Source: Simiduia litorea | GTDB lineage: Bacteria; Pseudomonadota; Gammaproteobacteria; Pseudomonadales; Cellvibrionaceae | Direction of reading: 5' to 3' | NCBI RefSeq assembly: GCF_042853465.1 | Contig: NZ_AP031497.1 | Span: 2,604,001-2,668,000 of the forward strand | DNA: 64,000 bases | In this document: positions 1-9,112 of the stretch, in pieces | Layout of the letters: each line of letters opens with the position of its first letter | How positions within the stretch are numbered: position 1 is the first letter of the stretch | Made by a program: the position numbers and the translations under genes | The notes under the pieces: generated by a model | Told to the model about the DNA's origin: nothing | Seen by the model: only the letters and a program-made list of their open reading frames with translations | Database searches by the model: none

Positions 1-157
1 ATCAGCCCCAACGCCGGGGTCAAAAACATCGCAAACAACAAGCCTCGACACAAGCAGCAAAACCACAGCCTCAACCACAGCAAAGGCAGCGGGAAACTAC
101 AATCCGACGGAAGAAATTTCGGACGATTTATCCGTCTCCTTTCCTGTCGATATTTAA
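1..157 (+). CDS. C-terminal end of an upstream gene (partial)
   Basis: An open frame enters from the left edge, with codons starting at base 2, and stops with TAA at 155-157. The visible 51 residues are rich in Ser, Thr, Ala and Lys, then end in an acidic and hydrophobic tail (residues EEISDDLSVSFPVDI). This looks like a low-complexity linker followed by a short ordered end. The next gene starts 26 bases later, so it is probably the preceding member of the same operon as the channel and VWA genes. Function cannot be told from this fragment. Confidence 0.6.
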   Translation, partial: SAPTPGSKTSQTTSLDTSSKTTASTTAKAAGNYNPTEEISDDLSVSFPVDI

Positions 158-183
158 TAATTCTTGAGACCTAAGGACAGACT

Positions 184-984
184 ATGAAACGCCACACCGG
201 CTCAGAATTTATTTTCCAAGTCTTTGCATTATTACTTTCCATCATTATTGTACACGCCATTTACGTATCGCTTATTCGTCCTACAGCCAATGCATTGCTG
301 GAAGAACAAATGGCACTGCAGGCTTCAGGTCAGGCCTATGTGGCACAACGCTCTATGTACGTCGTACTGCGCGACTACGAACAAGAGGCTTGCTTTATTC
401 TCATGCTCTGGGCCATGGCCATTATGGGGTTAAAAGCGCGCAACGGCTTCATTGAGCAAAAATTGTTAGATCAGCAGCTCTTACCCATTGATAGCAGCAC
501 CAGCGTCTTACCCGAAGACACCCGAGCGCTATCGCGAACGATTGAAAATTTACCGCCCAATCAACGCTATTTATTGGTACCGCGCGTGTTACTTGCCGCC
601 CTGCAACGATTCGGCGCCACTCACAACATCGGCGACACAGCCAACGTGGCAAAAGAAGTCTGCGATGCTGAATCCGACCGCCTAGACAGCGAGCTGGCCA
701 TGGTTCGATACATCGCTTGGGCCATTCCATCCATCGGATTTATCGGCACCGTAAGGGGTATAGGCGAGGCCTTAGGCCAAGCCCATCGCGCTGTTGAAGG
801 CGATATTGCCGGCGTAACGGTTAGCTTGGGCGTCGCGTTCAACTCCACCTTCGTGGCCCTAGTGATCAGTATTGTCATTATGTTTTTCACCCATCAATTG
901 CAACTCTTGCAGGAACGACTGGTACTTAATGCGCAAAATTATTGCGATGAAAAGCTGCTTAAACAATTAAAAGCTGACAAATAG
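184..984 (+). CDS. MotA/TolQ/ExbB-type proton channel family protein
   Basis: This 266-residue inner-membrane protein has hydrophobic segments near residues 10-32, 66-83, 172-197 and 210-235. The last two carry the conserved family pattern: A-I-P-S-I-G-F-I-G-T-V-R-G-I at about 180-193, then V-S-L-G-V-A-F-N-S-T at about 213-222. In ExbB, TolQ and MotA these helices form a pentameric proton channel around a two-helix partner. AAGGA at 173-177 lies six bases before the ATG and supports the start. No ExbD, TolR or MotB gene follows. The downstream VWA proteins instead have a single N-terminal helix with an Asp, so they are the likely partners (inference). The family call is firm; the specific job is unknown. 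Confidence 0.85.
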   Translation: MKRHTGSEFIFQVFALLLSIIIVHAIYVSLIRPTANALLEEQMALQASGQAYVAQRSMYVVLRDYEQEACFILMLWAMAIMGLKARNGFIEQKLLDQQLLPIDSSTSVLPEDTRALSRTIENLPPNQRYLLVPRVLLAALQRFGATHNIGDTANVAKEVCDAESDRLDSELAMVRYIAWAIPSIGFIGTVRGIGEALGQAHRAVEGDIAGVTVSLGVAFNSTFVALVISIVIMFFTHQLQLLQERLVLNAQNYCDEKLLKQLKADK

Positions 985-992
985 ACAAGCCT

Positions 993-2312
993 ATGAGCTA
1001 CGGTTTACTGAACTTAAACGACCATTGCATTGAATTATTTGACGGCGGTAAGCGCTCGCTTCAAACCTCTGCTCACGTCTTATTTCAGCCGAGAGATATC
1101 ATTACCGGCGATAGCGCACACGGCCAAATACGCATTAACCCAACCCTTGCCTACAGTAAACATTGGCTCCAGCTGGACCAAGTTGATCGAAAATTGCCGA
1201 ATCCCAACTTTCGCCATCACGCCGACATCGCGTATTATCAATTGGGCCAGTGGCTTAACGGTTTCCAGCAAAAGCCGCTCTTAGTTGCCACGAGTTATCA
1301 CTACAGCACTGAACAACACGCGCTGTTAGCGGGTTTGTTACAAGCACACAATCAAAAACCACTGGGTTTTTGCGACACCGGTCTATTACAAGCGAGCAGT
1401 TATATTGCGCTTGAAGAAAAGCCAAGCGCGGTCATTTACGCCATAGATTTCTCACTACACACTGCCCGGCTATTGGCCTTTCGCCAACAACAAGATCAGC
1501 TAGTATTATTTCAACAATGGGATTATCCGAACACAGGAATAATCGAGCTTCAAAATACTTGGCTAAAACTCATTGCCCAAACTTGCATCCGACAAACTCG
1601 ATACGACCCCTTGCATAGCGCGACTAGTGAACAGCGACTCTACAGCCAACTTCCCGCTAGTTTCCAGGCTCTGAGCCAAGCCAACACGATGGAACTAGAC
1701 ATAGATGGCAAAAAAGTTGAGCTACAACAACACAACTTGCTGGCATTGACCGAAAACTTCAGGCAAACAATCGTCGCACAAATTGGCAGCGCACCCCTAT
1801 TGCTCAGCCAGTCGGCACAAATTTACGCTGGTCTATCAGGCATCAATCTTACCAGTGAGCATATACAAGATGCCGTTACCGCCCATGAAGATTATTTTAA
1901 GCAGCAAACGGTTTTAAAACACCACACCCAAATACCCATTACCAGCAGGTCCACAGGGTTAAAAACGACACAAGAAAATAGCCTTAATCCTGCTGAAGCT
2001 CCTGTGCAGACACCGGTCAGCCAAATACTGGACCAACATCTTGCACACACATTAACGAACCATACTCGGCTCTATCAAACCGGCTCACAACTAACCTGCC
2101 AAACCCTAGCGCCATCGACATCACCTGGCATTGCAGAATTTATCCAAACCAAAGCCGGCTGGGAAATACGCCCGCTGTCAGACTCAATTTTATTAAACGG
2201 CGCGACCTTGACCTCACCGAAGACACTAACGCTTGGCGATAAGATAGGCTCTACCGACACGAGCAACTATATCACCTGCATTGGCTTAGTGGGCAGCGAC
2301 AATGGCTCGTAA
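993..2312 (+). CDS. Degenerate HSP70/actin-like protein with FHA-like C-terminus
   Basis: This is a 439-residue protein with no obvious signal peptide or membrane segment. Residues 1-310 follow the HSP70/actin layout loosely: an N-terminal strand pair, a segment L-L-V-A-T-S-Y-H-Y-S-T-E-Q-H that mimics the HSP70 'VPAYF' strand, then A-V-I-Y-A-I-D-F-S-L-H-T-A-R in place of the second phosphate loop. The Gly residues expected for ATP binding are mostly absent, so nucleotide binding is doubtful. The last 45 residues (L-L-N-G-A-T-L, L-G-D-K-I-G-S) resemble the end of a forkhead-associated domain. The gene starts 8 bases after the channel gene and overlaps the next by 11 bases. Both fold assignments are by eye and tentative. 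Confidence 0.55.
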   Translation: MSYGLLNLNDHCIELFDGGKRSLQTSAHVLFQPRDIITGDSAHGQIRINPTLAYSKHWLQLDQVDRKLPNPNFRHHADIAYYQLGQWLNGFQQKPLLVATSYHYSTEQHALLAGLLQAHNQKPLGFCDTGLLQASSYIALEEKPSAVIYAIDFSLHTARLLAFRQQQDQLVLFQQWDYPNTGIIELQNTWLKLIAQTCIRQTRYDPLHSATSEQRLYSQLPASFQALSQANTMELDIDGKKVELQQHNLLALTENFRQTIVAQIGSAPLLLSQSAQIYAGLSGINLTSEHIQDAVTAHEDYFKQQTVLKHHTQIPITSRSTGLKTTQENSLNPAEAPVQTPVSQILDQHLAHTLTNHTRLYQTGSQLTCQTLAPSTSPGIAEFIQTKAGWEIRPLSDSILLNGATLTSPKTLTLGDKIGSTDTSNYITCIGLVGSDNGS

Positions 2313-3384
2313 AAATCGTCGCTTTTCTACCTTCTCGCTCTCTTTCCTAGATATTATGTCCTGTGGCTTCGGCGCGGTGGCGCTCATTTTTCTGATTATT
2401 AAACACGATGTCGATACGCGAGCCGATATCCAAACAGAAAATACCAATGCCGAGGTCACACTCTTGGACGAAGAGATCCGTATTGGCAAAGAAGGCCTCG
2501 TTGCGCTTCGCAACACCTTATCGGCATTAAATCAAGAGCAGGCCGAGGCACAGGGTTTAGCACGACGTATTCTGGAAGACGTAAACCTCACGCAAGGCAA
2601 ACTCGATGAATTTTCCAGCCGCGATATCGAAGCGGAAATACAACGCCTAAAAGAAGAAAAAGAAAAATTACAAACTGAAATAGAAAAGCTTAAAGCCGAA
2701 GACCAACAACGTGGCCAAGATGCCTTGCGCTACACCGGCGACGGCGACAGGCAATACCTGACCGGCTTAAAATTAGGTGGCGCGCGAATTTTAATACTGA
2801 TCGACAGTTCCGCCAGCATGCTCGATGAAAAGCTTATTAATATTATCCGCACCCGCAATATGGACGATGACGTAAAACGCGAAGCTCCAAAATGGCGCCG
2901 CGCTACCGCCACCGTGAAATGGCTTGCGGCGCAACTGCCACAACAGAGTCAATATCAGATTTATCGCTTTAACACCGACGTCAATCCAGTATTAGAAGGC
3001 ACCTACGGGCAATGGCTAAAAGTCTCTGACCAAAAACAGTTGGAACTGGGTATTTTGAACTTGAGAAAAGTTGTACCCAGCGGCGGTACTAGCCTCGAAA
3101 AAACCTTTCATGCAGTAAACGGTTTAAATCCTCGCCCCGATAACATCATCCTCATTACCGACGGTCTTCCGACCCAAGGCATGAGCAAGCCGAAACGCAA
3201 CACCATTACTGGCCCAGAGCGTGAAAAACTGTTTAAAACAGCCATAGACATATTGCCGAAAGGAGTGCCCATAAACGTGATTTTAGCGCCCATGGAAGGC
3301 GACCCCATGGCAGCGGCGCATTTTTGGTATTTGTCGCAAGTGACCAAAGGCTCTTTCATCAGCCCTTCAAAGGACTGGCCATAA
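2302..3384 (+). CDS. Membrane-anchored VWA domain protein (first of two paralogues)
   Basis: This 360-residue protein begins with a short basic stretch, then one transmembrane helix at about residues 13-34 with an Asp at 17 (F-L-D-I-M-S-C-G-F-G-A). A coiled coil follows at about 48-135. The C-terminal half is a von Willebrand factor A domain with a complete metal site: D168-x-S170-x-S172, Thr263 in G-G-T-S, and Asp287 in I-T-D-G. The helix and its Asp recall the single helix of ExbD/MotB, which pairs with an ExbB/MotA channel, and such a channel gene lies two genes upstream. The VWA domain would face the periplasm. The start overlaps the upstream gene; the stop overlaps the next start by one base. 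Confidence 0.8.
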   Translation: MARKNRRFSTFSLSFLDIMSCGFGAVALIFLIIKHDVDTRADIQTENTNAEVTLLDEEIRIGKEGLVALRNTLSALNQEQAEAQGLARRILEDVNLTQGKLDEFSSRDIEAEIQRLKEEKEKLQTEIEKLKAEDQQRGQDALRYTGDGDRQYLTGLKLGGARILILIDSSASMLDEKLINIIRTRNMDDDVKREAPKWRRATATVKWLAAQLPQQSQYQIYRFNTDVNPVLEGTYGQWLKVSDQKQLELGILNLRKVVPSGGTSLEKTFHAVNGLNPRPDNIILITDGLPTQGMSKPKRNTITGPEREKLFKTAIDILPKGVPINVILAPMEGDPMAAAHFWYLSQVTKGSFISPSKDWP

Positions 3385-4391
3385 TGAAACGTAAACGCCG
3401 TGAAACCGACGAATTTAACGTATCCTTCCTCGACGTCATTTGCTGTGGCTTTGGCGCGATCGTGTTGTTGCTAATGATTACCAAGACTGTGCCACCGGTG
3501 GTGCTGGAACAAAGTGATAGCCACCAAAAAGGCCAGGTGGCAGACCTACAGCGGCAACTGTTTGACATAAGAGGTGAAACCGCCATTTTAAATCGCGACC
3601 TCAACGCCAAACACGAACAGCTGGATGCTGAAACTAAGCGCATCGCCATATTACGTGGAAAGCTGCAAGAACTTGAAGCCCGCTACGCGTCCCTCGCCCG
3701 CCAAGCGAGCAGCGAGGATAACGAGTTGGGTAAACTTGCCAGCGCTACCCAAACGCTGTCAGCCGAAATGCAGCGCTTACTGGGCAATCGTTTTGAGCGC
3801 AAGAATGACATCATCGGCGGCATTCCCGTCGACAGCGAATACATTATTTTTATTATCGACACCTCTGGCAGTATGTTCAATTACGCTTGGCCGCGCATGA
3901 TGGACGAACTTATTTCGGTTCTGGATATTTACCCACAAGTTAAAGGCATTCAAATCCTCAACGACATGGGCGGTTACATGTACACTAGCTATCGTGACGA
4001 CTGGATTCCCGATACGCCATCGCGCCGACAAGCCATTATTTCGCGCTTGCGCACGTGGAATCCGTTTAGTAACTCCAGCCCCGTAGAGGGCATTCAAAAA
4101 GCTGTGCGAAGTTTTTACGACCCCAACAAACAAATTAGTATTTATGTTTTCGGCGATGAGTTCACCGGCGACTCCATCACCCAGGTGGTCAATATTGTCG
4201 ATCGACTCAACCACCATAGCGATGGTGGCGCACCGCGGGTACGCATCCACGCGGTAGGCTTTCCGGTGCAGTTCGACGCGCGCTCATCTAATCAAATTAC
4301 CGGTATTCGCTTCGCCGCCCTGATGCGCGAATTAACCTACCGAAACGGTGGCACGTTTGTGGGGCTCAACGACTATCGACGCAGACGCTAA
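3384..4391 (+). CDS. Membrane-anchored VWA domain protein (second of two paralogues)
   Basis: This 335-residue protein is a paralogue of the preceding one. The N-terminal helix has the same pattern with Asp at position 17 (S-F-L-D-V-I-C-C-G-F-G-A). A coiled coil covers about residues 45-130, then a VWA domain with D159-T-S-G-S163 as its metal-binding motif. An in-frame ATG exists 60 bases upstream, but the ATG at 3384 overlaps the upstream stop codon as TAATG and gives the conserved basic start M-K-R-K-R-R, so it is preferred. The VWA domain is less similar to the first copy than the membrane helix is, which suggests two different ligands on one kind of anchor (inference). Confidence 0.8.
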   Translation: MKRKRRETDEFNVSFLDVICCGFGAIVLLLMITKTVPPVVLEQSDSHQKGQVADLQRQLFDIRGETAILNRDLNAKHEQLDAETKRIAILRGKLQELEARYASLARQASSEDNELGKLASATQTLSAEMQRLLGNRFERKNDIIGGIPVDSEYIIFIIDTSGSMFNYAWPRMMDELISVLDIYPQVKGIQILNDMGGYMYTSYRDDWIPDTPSRRQAIISRLRTWNPFSNSSPVEGIQKAVRSFYDPNKQISIYVFGDEFTGDSITQVVNIVDRLNHHSDGGAPRVRIHAVGFPVQFDARSSNQITGIRFAALMRELTYRNGGTFVGLNDYRRRR

Positions 4392-4419
4392 CCGGCGACT
4401 GTTTACAAGGAGATGTGCA

Positions 4420-5109
4420 GTGATAATGAATAAAATGTATCTGCCAACATTAACGCAGATAACGACCCTCAGCCTAGCCATCTTGTTGTGCGCCTGTGCT
4501 GGCAAAGTAGAGGTAGAGGGCGATATACCGAAACCCCTTGTCGATCAAAAAAATATGATCGTGGCGGTGGTCAATAACCCGCGTTTTCAAACCTTTCAAT
4601 ATGAAGAAAAAAGTAAAGACCGGCTAAAGTGGACCATTGGCACAGGCGGCGCTCAACAAAAACTGCTCGCCACCCTGCTCGACGCCATGTTTAGGCAAAC
4701 CACCTACATTGAAAACTTGCCAGAAGCCGGCGAGAAAATTAATGCCGACCTTATCTTGTTGCCGAAGGTTATCGATTTCCAATACGCCATGCCGAAAGAA
4801 ACCAAGGTGAATATTTTCGAGGTGTGGATAAAGTACAGCATTCAAGTCTACAACAACCAAGGTGCATTAATTGCCGACTGGGTAATGCCCGCTTACGGTA
4901 AAACCCCCACCGCCTTTTTAAAGTCGGAAGACGATGCGCTCAACCAAGCCGTCATGATGGCATTACGCGATGCCGGCGCTAGCTTCATCACCGGTTTTGA
5001 CCGCGTGCCCGAAATTAAGGCTTGGATGGAACAGCGACCGGTGCCCGCACAAGCCGCGCCCAGCGTCAGCCCAAAGCCCTTAGATTTCGATGAGGAGGCC
5101 CAGCCATGA
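4420..5109 (+). CDS. Lipoprotein of unknown function
   Basis: This roughly 229-residue protein has a signal peptide ending in a lipobox (L-L-C-A-C-A-G), so it is probably exported and lipidated. The body is mixed alpha/beta and ends in a Pro-rich, acidic tail. AAGGAGA at 4407-4413 sits six bases before GTG 4420 and twelve before ATG 4426, so GTG is preferred; either gives the same mature protein. The stop overlaps the next start as ATGA. The segment with L-I-L-L-P-K-V-I and A-D-W-V-M-P recalls small outer-membrane assembly lipoproteins, but I cannot name a family. It belongs to the channel and VWA operon. Confidence 0.7.
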   Translation: MIMNKMYLPTLTQITTLSLAILLCACAGKVEVEGDIPKPLVDQKNMIVAVVNNPRFQTFQYEEKSKDRLKWTIGTGGAQQKLLATLLDAMFRQTTYIENLPEAGEKINADLILLPKVIDFQYAMPKETKVNIFEVWIKYSIQVYNNQGALIADWVMPAYGKTPTAFLKSEDDALNQAVMMALRDAGASFITGFDRVPEIKAWMEQRPVPAQAAPSVSPKPLDFDEEAQP

Positions 5110-5756
5110 AACCTCTCTATGTTATCGCTCTTTGCTTAGTAATTGGCAGCGGCTGCACCTCGGTCACTGTGGACGAGTTCAAACGCGGCAATGCCAATCT
5201 CGAAGCCACTGATAGCGTCGTGGTACTGGGCCGACGTCACTCCAGCGATTATGAAACCGAACCCGATTTAGTCGAATGCATTGGCGAGGAGATCGCTTCC
5301 GGTAGTGGCATAAAGGTTATCGGCGAACGCGAATTTGTCGATAGGCTCTACCCTTGGTTTGAACCACGCTTGGCGCCCATGTCTATTCGAAGTCTGCACC
5401 GAACGGCGCAACGAGATGATGTGGCACACATACTGCGCAACTACGATATTCACTATATTATTTGGATTGATGGTCACACAGAAACCACCAACAGCGCCGG
5501 CTCCATCGGCTGCTCTGTGGGCCCAGGCGGCGCCGGTTGTTTTGGCTTCGGCACTTGGGATAAGGAGTCCGATTACGAGGCTACGATATGGGACTTCGAC
5601 AAGGGCCAAGTGGTCGGCAAGATCAGCGCTGATGCCTCTGGCACGTCATACATGCCCGCGATCATTGTGCCCATCCCGCTCATTGCACGCGTACAAAATG
5701 GTGCCTGCGAAGGGCTCGGCACCCAATTGCGCAAATTTTTAAAACCCGATAGTTAA
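5106..5756 (+). CDS. Lipoprotein of unknown function
   Basis: The product is 216 residues with a short signal peptide and lipobox (I-G-S-G-C at about residues 13-17). The middle contains a Cys- and Gly-rich stretch (S-I-G-C-S-V-G-P-G-G-A-G-C-F-G-F-G) that could be a disulfide-bonded loop. The start codon overlaps the previous stop by four bases, and a strong GAGGAGG precedes it, so the pair is translationally coupled. No family is recognised. With the preceding lipoprotein and the following M48 protease it forms the envelope end of the operon. Confidence 0.7.
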   Translation: MKPLYVIALCLVIGSGCTSVTVDEFKRGNANLEATDSVVVLGRRHSSDYETEPDLVECIGEEIASGSGIKVIGEREFVDRLYPWFEPRLAPMSIRSLHRTAQRDDVAHILRNYDIHYIIWIDGHTETTNSAGSIGCSVGPGGAGCFGFGTWDKESDYEATIWDFDKGQVVGKISADASGTSYMPAIIVPIPLIARVQNGACEGLGTQLRKFLKPDS

Positions 5757-5771
5757 GTTGAGGAACCCATC

Positions 5772-7214
5772 ATGAAACTTCAACGAACCCTGCTCACCGC
5801 ACTCGGTGTTGTAAGTTTACTCGGCTCCACCAGCTGCGCCATTAACCCGGCTACTGGCACGCCAGATTTTGTCTTTATGAGCGAAGACAGTGAAATCAGT
5901 AAAGGCAAGGAAATACATCAACAAATTATTGCGTCCACACCTGTTTACCAAGACCCGGCGTTAAACGCTTATGTCAACGACGTGGGCCAGCGCTTGGCCA
6001 AAATCGGCGACCGACCTGAGCTCACTTACACCTTCACGATTATCGATAGCCCCGACATCAATGCCTTCGCCCTGCCCGGGGGTTATATTTATATTAACCG
6101 AGGACTCATTGGCTACCTTGCAAATGAAGCACAACTGGCTGCCGTGTTAGCGCACGAAATAGCTCACGTGACCGCGCGTCATACCGTGCGCCAAGATGCC
6201 GCGCGCAAAGGTGCCGGCGCTGTTTCCGTTGCCACGGTCATTACAACCGGGAGCATGGTGGTGGCCGATGCCGCAGATTTATGGACAGGTGCAGCGGTAT
6301 CTGGCTACGGACGCGATATGGAACTAGAAGCCGACAGTTTTGGCGCCCAATATTTATACCGCGCCCACTACGACCCAAAGGCCATGATCGATGTTATCAG
6401 TATTTTAAAAGACCAAGAGCGCTACGCTCGCTATCGGGCCAAAGAGGCGGGTAAAAAACAGCAGAGCTATCACGGCGTCTTTTCCACTCACCCTCGCAAC
6501 GATCAACGTCTACAAGAAGTAATTGCAACGGCCGGCACATTGCCAGAGGATGCCGACAAACAACTCAACACAGACATATTTCGCCAGAAAACTAACGGTT
6601 TAGTGATCGGCATTAACTATGACATGGCCATACCCGGCCAAGAAAATCGCTATATTCACAGTAAGCTTGGCTTTACCTTTATTCATCCAGCCGGTTGGAG
6701 CGTCGAAAATCAGCGCAGTGCTTTAGCCGTTAAGCCTAGCGATGCACACACCCAGCTCACCTTAGGCATCGCTATGCTTAAAGTGCCCATGGAGCCCAGC
6801 GCCTATTTACGCGATGAACTAAACATAGGCCTGTTAACGCAATCTGAACCCTTAAACCAATTCGGCCTAGTGGGCCATATGGGCGTTGTTAGCGCCAAGG
6901 AATCACAACCAACCACGCGCGTCGCGGTACTGTTTCAAGGAAATCGCGCCTATAACTTTACCGGCGTAATCACGCAGGAAGAGGACGATGATCATTTCAA
7001 AAAAATCATTAGCACTTTCCAGCCGGCCAAGGCGCCACCTAAAGGCGCGTCAAAACATTTACGCTACGTTAAAGCGAATGCCAACACCACCTATCAAGCG
7101 CTATCCGATCACGGCCGATTAGGCCAACACGGCGTAGATCAGTTACGCCTGCTCAATGGCGACTACCCTCGCGGCGAACCGACACCGGGCGAATGGATAA
7201 AAATTATCGAATAA
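5772..7214 (+). CDS. M48-family zinc metalloprotease, exported
   Basis: This 480-residue protein has an N-terminal signal peptide with a Cys at 22 that may be lipidated, although the lipobox is atypical. The peptidase domain carries H128-E-I-A-H132 and the downstream E-L-E-A-D at 184-188, which supplies the third zinc ligand in this family. This layout resembles BepA and other periplasmic M48 quality-control proteases. After residue 260 comes a separate alpha/beta domain and then a C-terminal segment (about 430-480) of the kind seen in M48 proteins with a LysM-like end. GAGGA precedes the ATG. It lies 15 bases after the lipoprotein gene, so it probably closes the operon. Confidence 0.85.
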   Translation: MKLQRTLLTALGVVSLLGSTSCAINPATGTPDFVFMSEDSEISKGKEIHQQIIASTPVYQDPALNAYVNDVGQRLAKIGDRPELTYTFTIIDSPDINAFALPGGYIYINRGLIGYLANEAQLAAVLAHEIAHVTARHTVRQDAARKGAGAVSVATVITTGSMVVADAADLWTGAAVSGYGRDMELEADSFGAQYLYRAHYDPKAMIDVISILKDQERYARYRAKEAGKKQQSYHGVFSTHPRNDQRLQEVIATAGTLPEDADKQLNTDIFRQKTNGLVIGINYDMAIPGQENRYIHSKLGFTFIHPAGWSVENQRSALAVKPSDAHTQLTLGIAMLKVPMEPSAYLRDELNIGLLTQSEPLNQFGLVGHMGVVSAKESQPTTRVAVLFQGNRAYNFTGVITQEEDDDHFKKIISTFQPAKAPPKGASKHLRYVKANANTTYQALSDHGRLGQHGVDQLRLLNGDYPRGEPTPGEWIKIIE

Positions 7215-7389
7215 TCCAACCACGTTATTGACCTTTAACGCCAAGAGACCAAGCCAAGCTTGCCAGCTTGCAACTAAGGCATTAGGTTTAAGATTAACAA
7301 CGACACGCAAGGCATTAATGCGTAGCTAGTCATAGCTACAAACCCCGAACACCAGAAAATATAAGACAACACCAACGAGAGGATTGCGC

Positions 7390-9018
7390 ATGCTAGGGCA
7401 AATGATGAACACCCCTTTAACCACCACCAGCATCATGAATTTTGCTGAAAAGGTCTACGCTAATAGCGAGATTGTGAGTGTCACAGCGGACAATCCAAAT
7501 CATCGCTACACCTATGCCGATGCGTTTAAACGCGTGCGCAAGCTCGCCAATGTGCTATCGACATTGGGTGCAAAAAAAGGCGACTGCATTGCCACCTTAG
7601 CCTGGAATGACTATCGGCATTTTGAACTCTACTACGGCATTTCCTGTTCAGCTATGGTCTGCCACACCATTAATCCACGCTTATTTCCCGAGCAATTGCA
7701 GTACATCATTGACCACGCCGAGGATCAGTTTCTATTCATCGACGTGATGTTTGTGCCATTGCTAGAAAAACTGGCACCTAGCCTACCAAAGGTAAAAGGG
7801 TACATTGTTTTAACCGCACCAGAAATGATGCCTAAACAGACATCCTTAAAAAACTTACACTGCTACGAAACATTGTTAGCCAATGAAACTGACACCTTCG
7901 ACTGGCCGGCCATCGACGAAAACGATGCCAGCGCACTGTGTTATACCTCTGGTACCACGGGCCACCCAAAGGGCGTTTTGTATTCGCATCGGTCGACCAT
8001 ACTGCACACTTACGCCACCGCGATGCCCGACGTGTTTGGCATTTCCGTGCGCGACGTTGTGCTGCCCATTGTGCCGATGTTTCACGTCAATGGCTGGGGT
8101 TTGGTGTACACCTGCCCAATGATTGGTGCCAAGCTCGTAATGCCGGGGCCAAAGATGGGTGACGGTGAAACCCTGTGTAAACTGATAAATCAAGAAGCCG
8201 TGACCGTATCTGCCGGCGTACCCACTGTGTGGCTAGCGCTATTAAATTATCTAGAGCAAAGCCAACAGCAAATCCCGACGCTGACACGCGTTGTTACGGG
8301 TGGCGCCGCTTGCCCCCAGCCCATCTTCGACAACTTCCGCGAGCGACATGGTGTTGAAGTCCATCACGCTTGGGGCATGACAGAAATGAGCCCACTCGGC
8401 ACCTACAACACACTAAAGCCACACATGCTGGATTGGTCCGAGCCAGAAAAAACCAAAGTACGCCTAAAACAGGGGCGACCCGCTTACGGTGTCGAACTAA
8501 AAATTACCGACGACAAGAACAACGAACTGCCTTGGGATGGCAAATCTTCCGGTGCCGTTAAAGTGCGCGGCCCCTGGATAATTCAACGCTATTTTAAAGC
8601 TGAAAAAGACGCCTGCGATACCGATGGCTGGTTTGAAACGGGCGACGTGGCCGCCATGGATAACGAAGGTTACATGAACATTACGGATCGCACCAAAGAT
8701 GTGATTAAATCTGGCGGCGAATGGATTTCTTCGATTGAATTAGAAAACTGCGCCATGACCCACCCACAAGTGTTAGAAGCCGCAGTCATCGGGGTTAACC
8801 ACCCGAAGTGGACAGAGCGACCTCTACTCATTGTCGTTGCCAAACCCAACCAGACGATCGACAAAGCTGAACTGTTAGCATGGTTCGACGGCAAGGTTGC
8901 CAGTTGGTGGATACCGGAAGCCTGTGAGTTGGTGGAAACCCTGCCCCATACCGCCACCGGAAAAGTCAGCAAAAAAGATTTACGCGTGACCTTTGAAGGC
9001 TATGTCTGGCCACAATAA
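7390..9018 (+). CDS. Long-chain acyl-CoA synthetase (AMP-forming)
   Basis: This 542-residue adenylate-forming enzyme activates fatty acids to acyl-CoA in two ATP-dependent steps. Diagnostic motifs run in the expected order: Y-T-S-G-T-T-G-H-P-K-G-V for the phosphate loop, H-A-W-G-M-T-E-M-S, G-W-F-E-T-G-D-V, R-T-K-D-V-I-K-S-G-G-E-W, and the C-terminal lysine in G-K-V-S-K-K-D-L. GAGAGG at 7377-7382 fits ATG 7390 rather than TTG 7384. Its composition and length fit medium- to long-chain ligases of the FadD/AlkK kind. It stands alone, with a lipase gene just downstream that could supply free fatty acids (inference). Confidence 0.9.
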   Translation: MLGQMMNTPLTTTSIMNFAEKVYANSEIVSVTADNPNHRYTYADAFKRVRKLANVLSTLGAKKGDCIATLAWNDYRHFELYYGISCSAMVCHTINPRLFPEQLQYIIDHAEDQFLFIDVMFVPLLEKLAPSLPKVKGYIVLTAPEMMPKQTSLKNLHCYETLLANETDTFDWPAIDENDASALCYTSGTTGHPKGVLYSHRSTILHTYATAMPDVFGISVRDVVLPIVPMFHVNGWGLVYTCPMIGAKLVMPGPKMGDGETLCKLINQEAVTVSAGVPTVWLALLNYLEQSQQQIPTLTRVVTGGAACPQPIFDNFRERHGVEVHHAWGMTEMSPLGTYNTLKPHMLDWSEPEKTKVRLKQGRPAYGVELKITDDKNNELPWDGKSSGAVKVRGPWIIQRYFKAEKDACDTDGWFETGDVAAMDNEGYMNITDRTKDVIKSGGEWISSIELENCAMTHPQVLEAAVIGVNHPKWTERPLLIVVAKPNQTIDKAELLAWFDGKVASWWIPEACELVETLPHTATGKVSKKDLRVTFEGYVWPQ

Positions 9019-9112
9019 CAAGCACCCCAAGGTGACAAAAACACCAAATATGTTTGATCGTTTTGTCACCTCTTTTCATCAACCACACACAATAACGATA
9101 AACCACTTCACA

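Noticed and set aside
184..4391. Zorya-type defence system because of the MotA-like gene
   Set aside because: No ZorB-like OmpA-domain partner, helicase or nuclease is present; VWA proteins and lipoproteins take their place.
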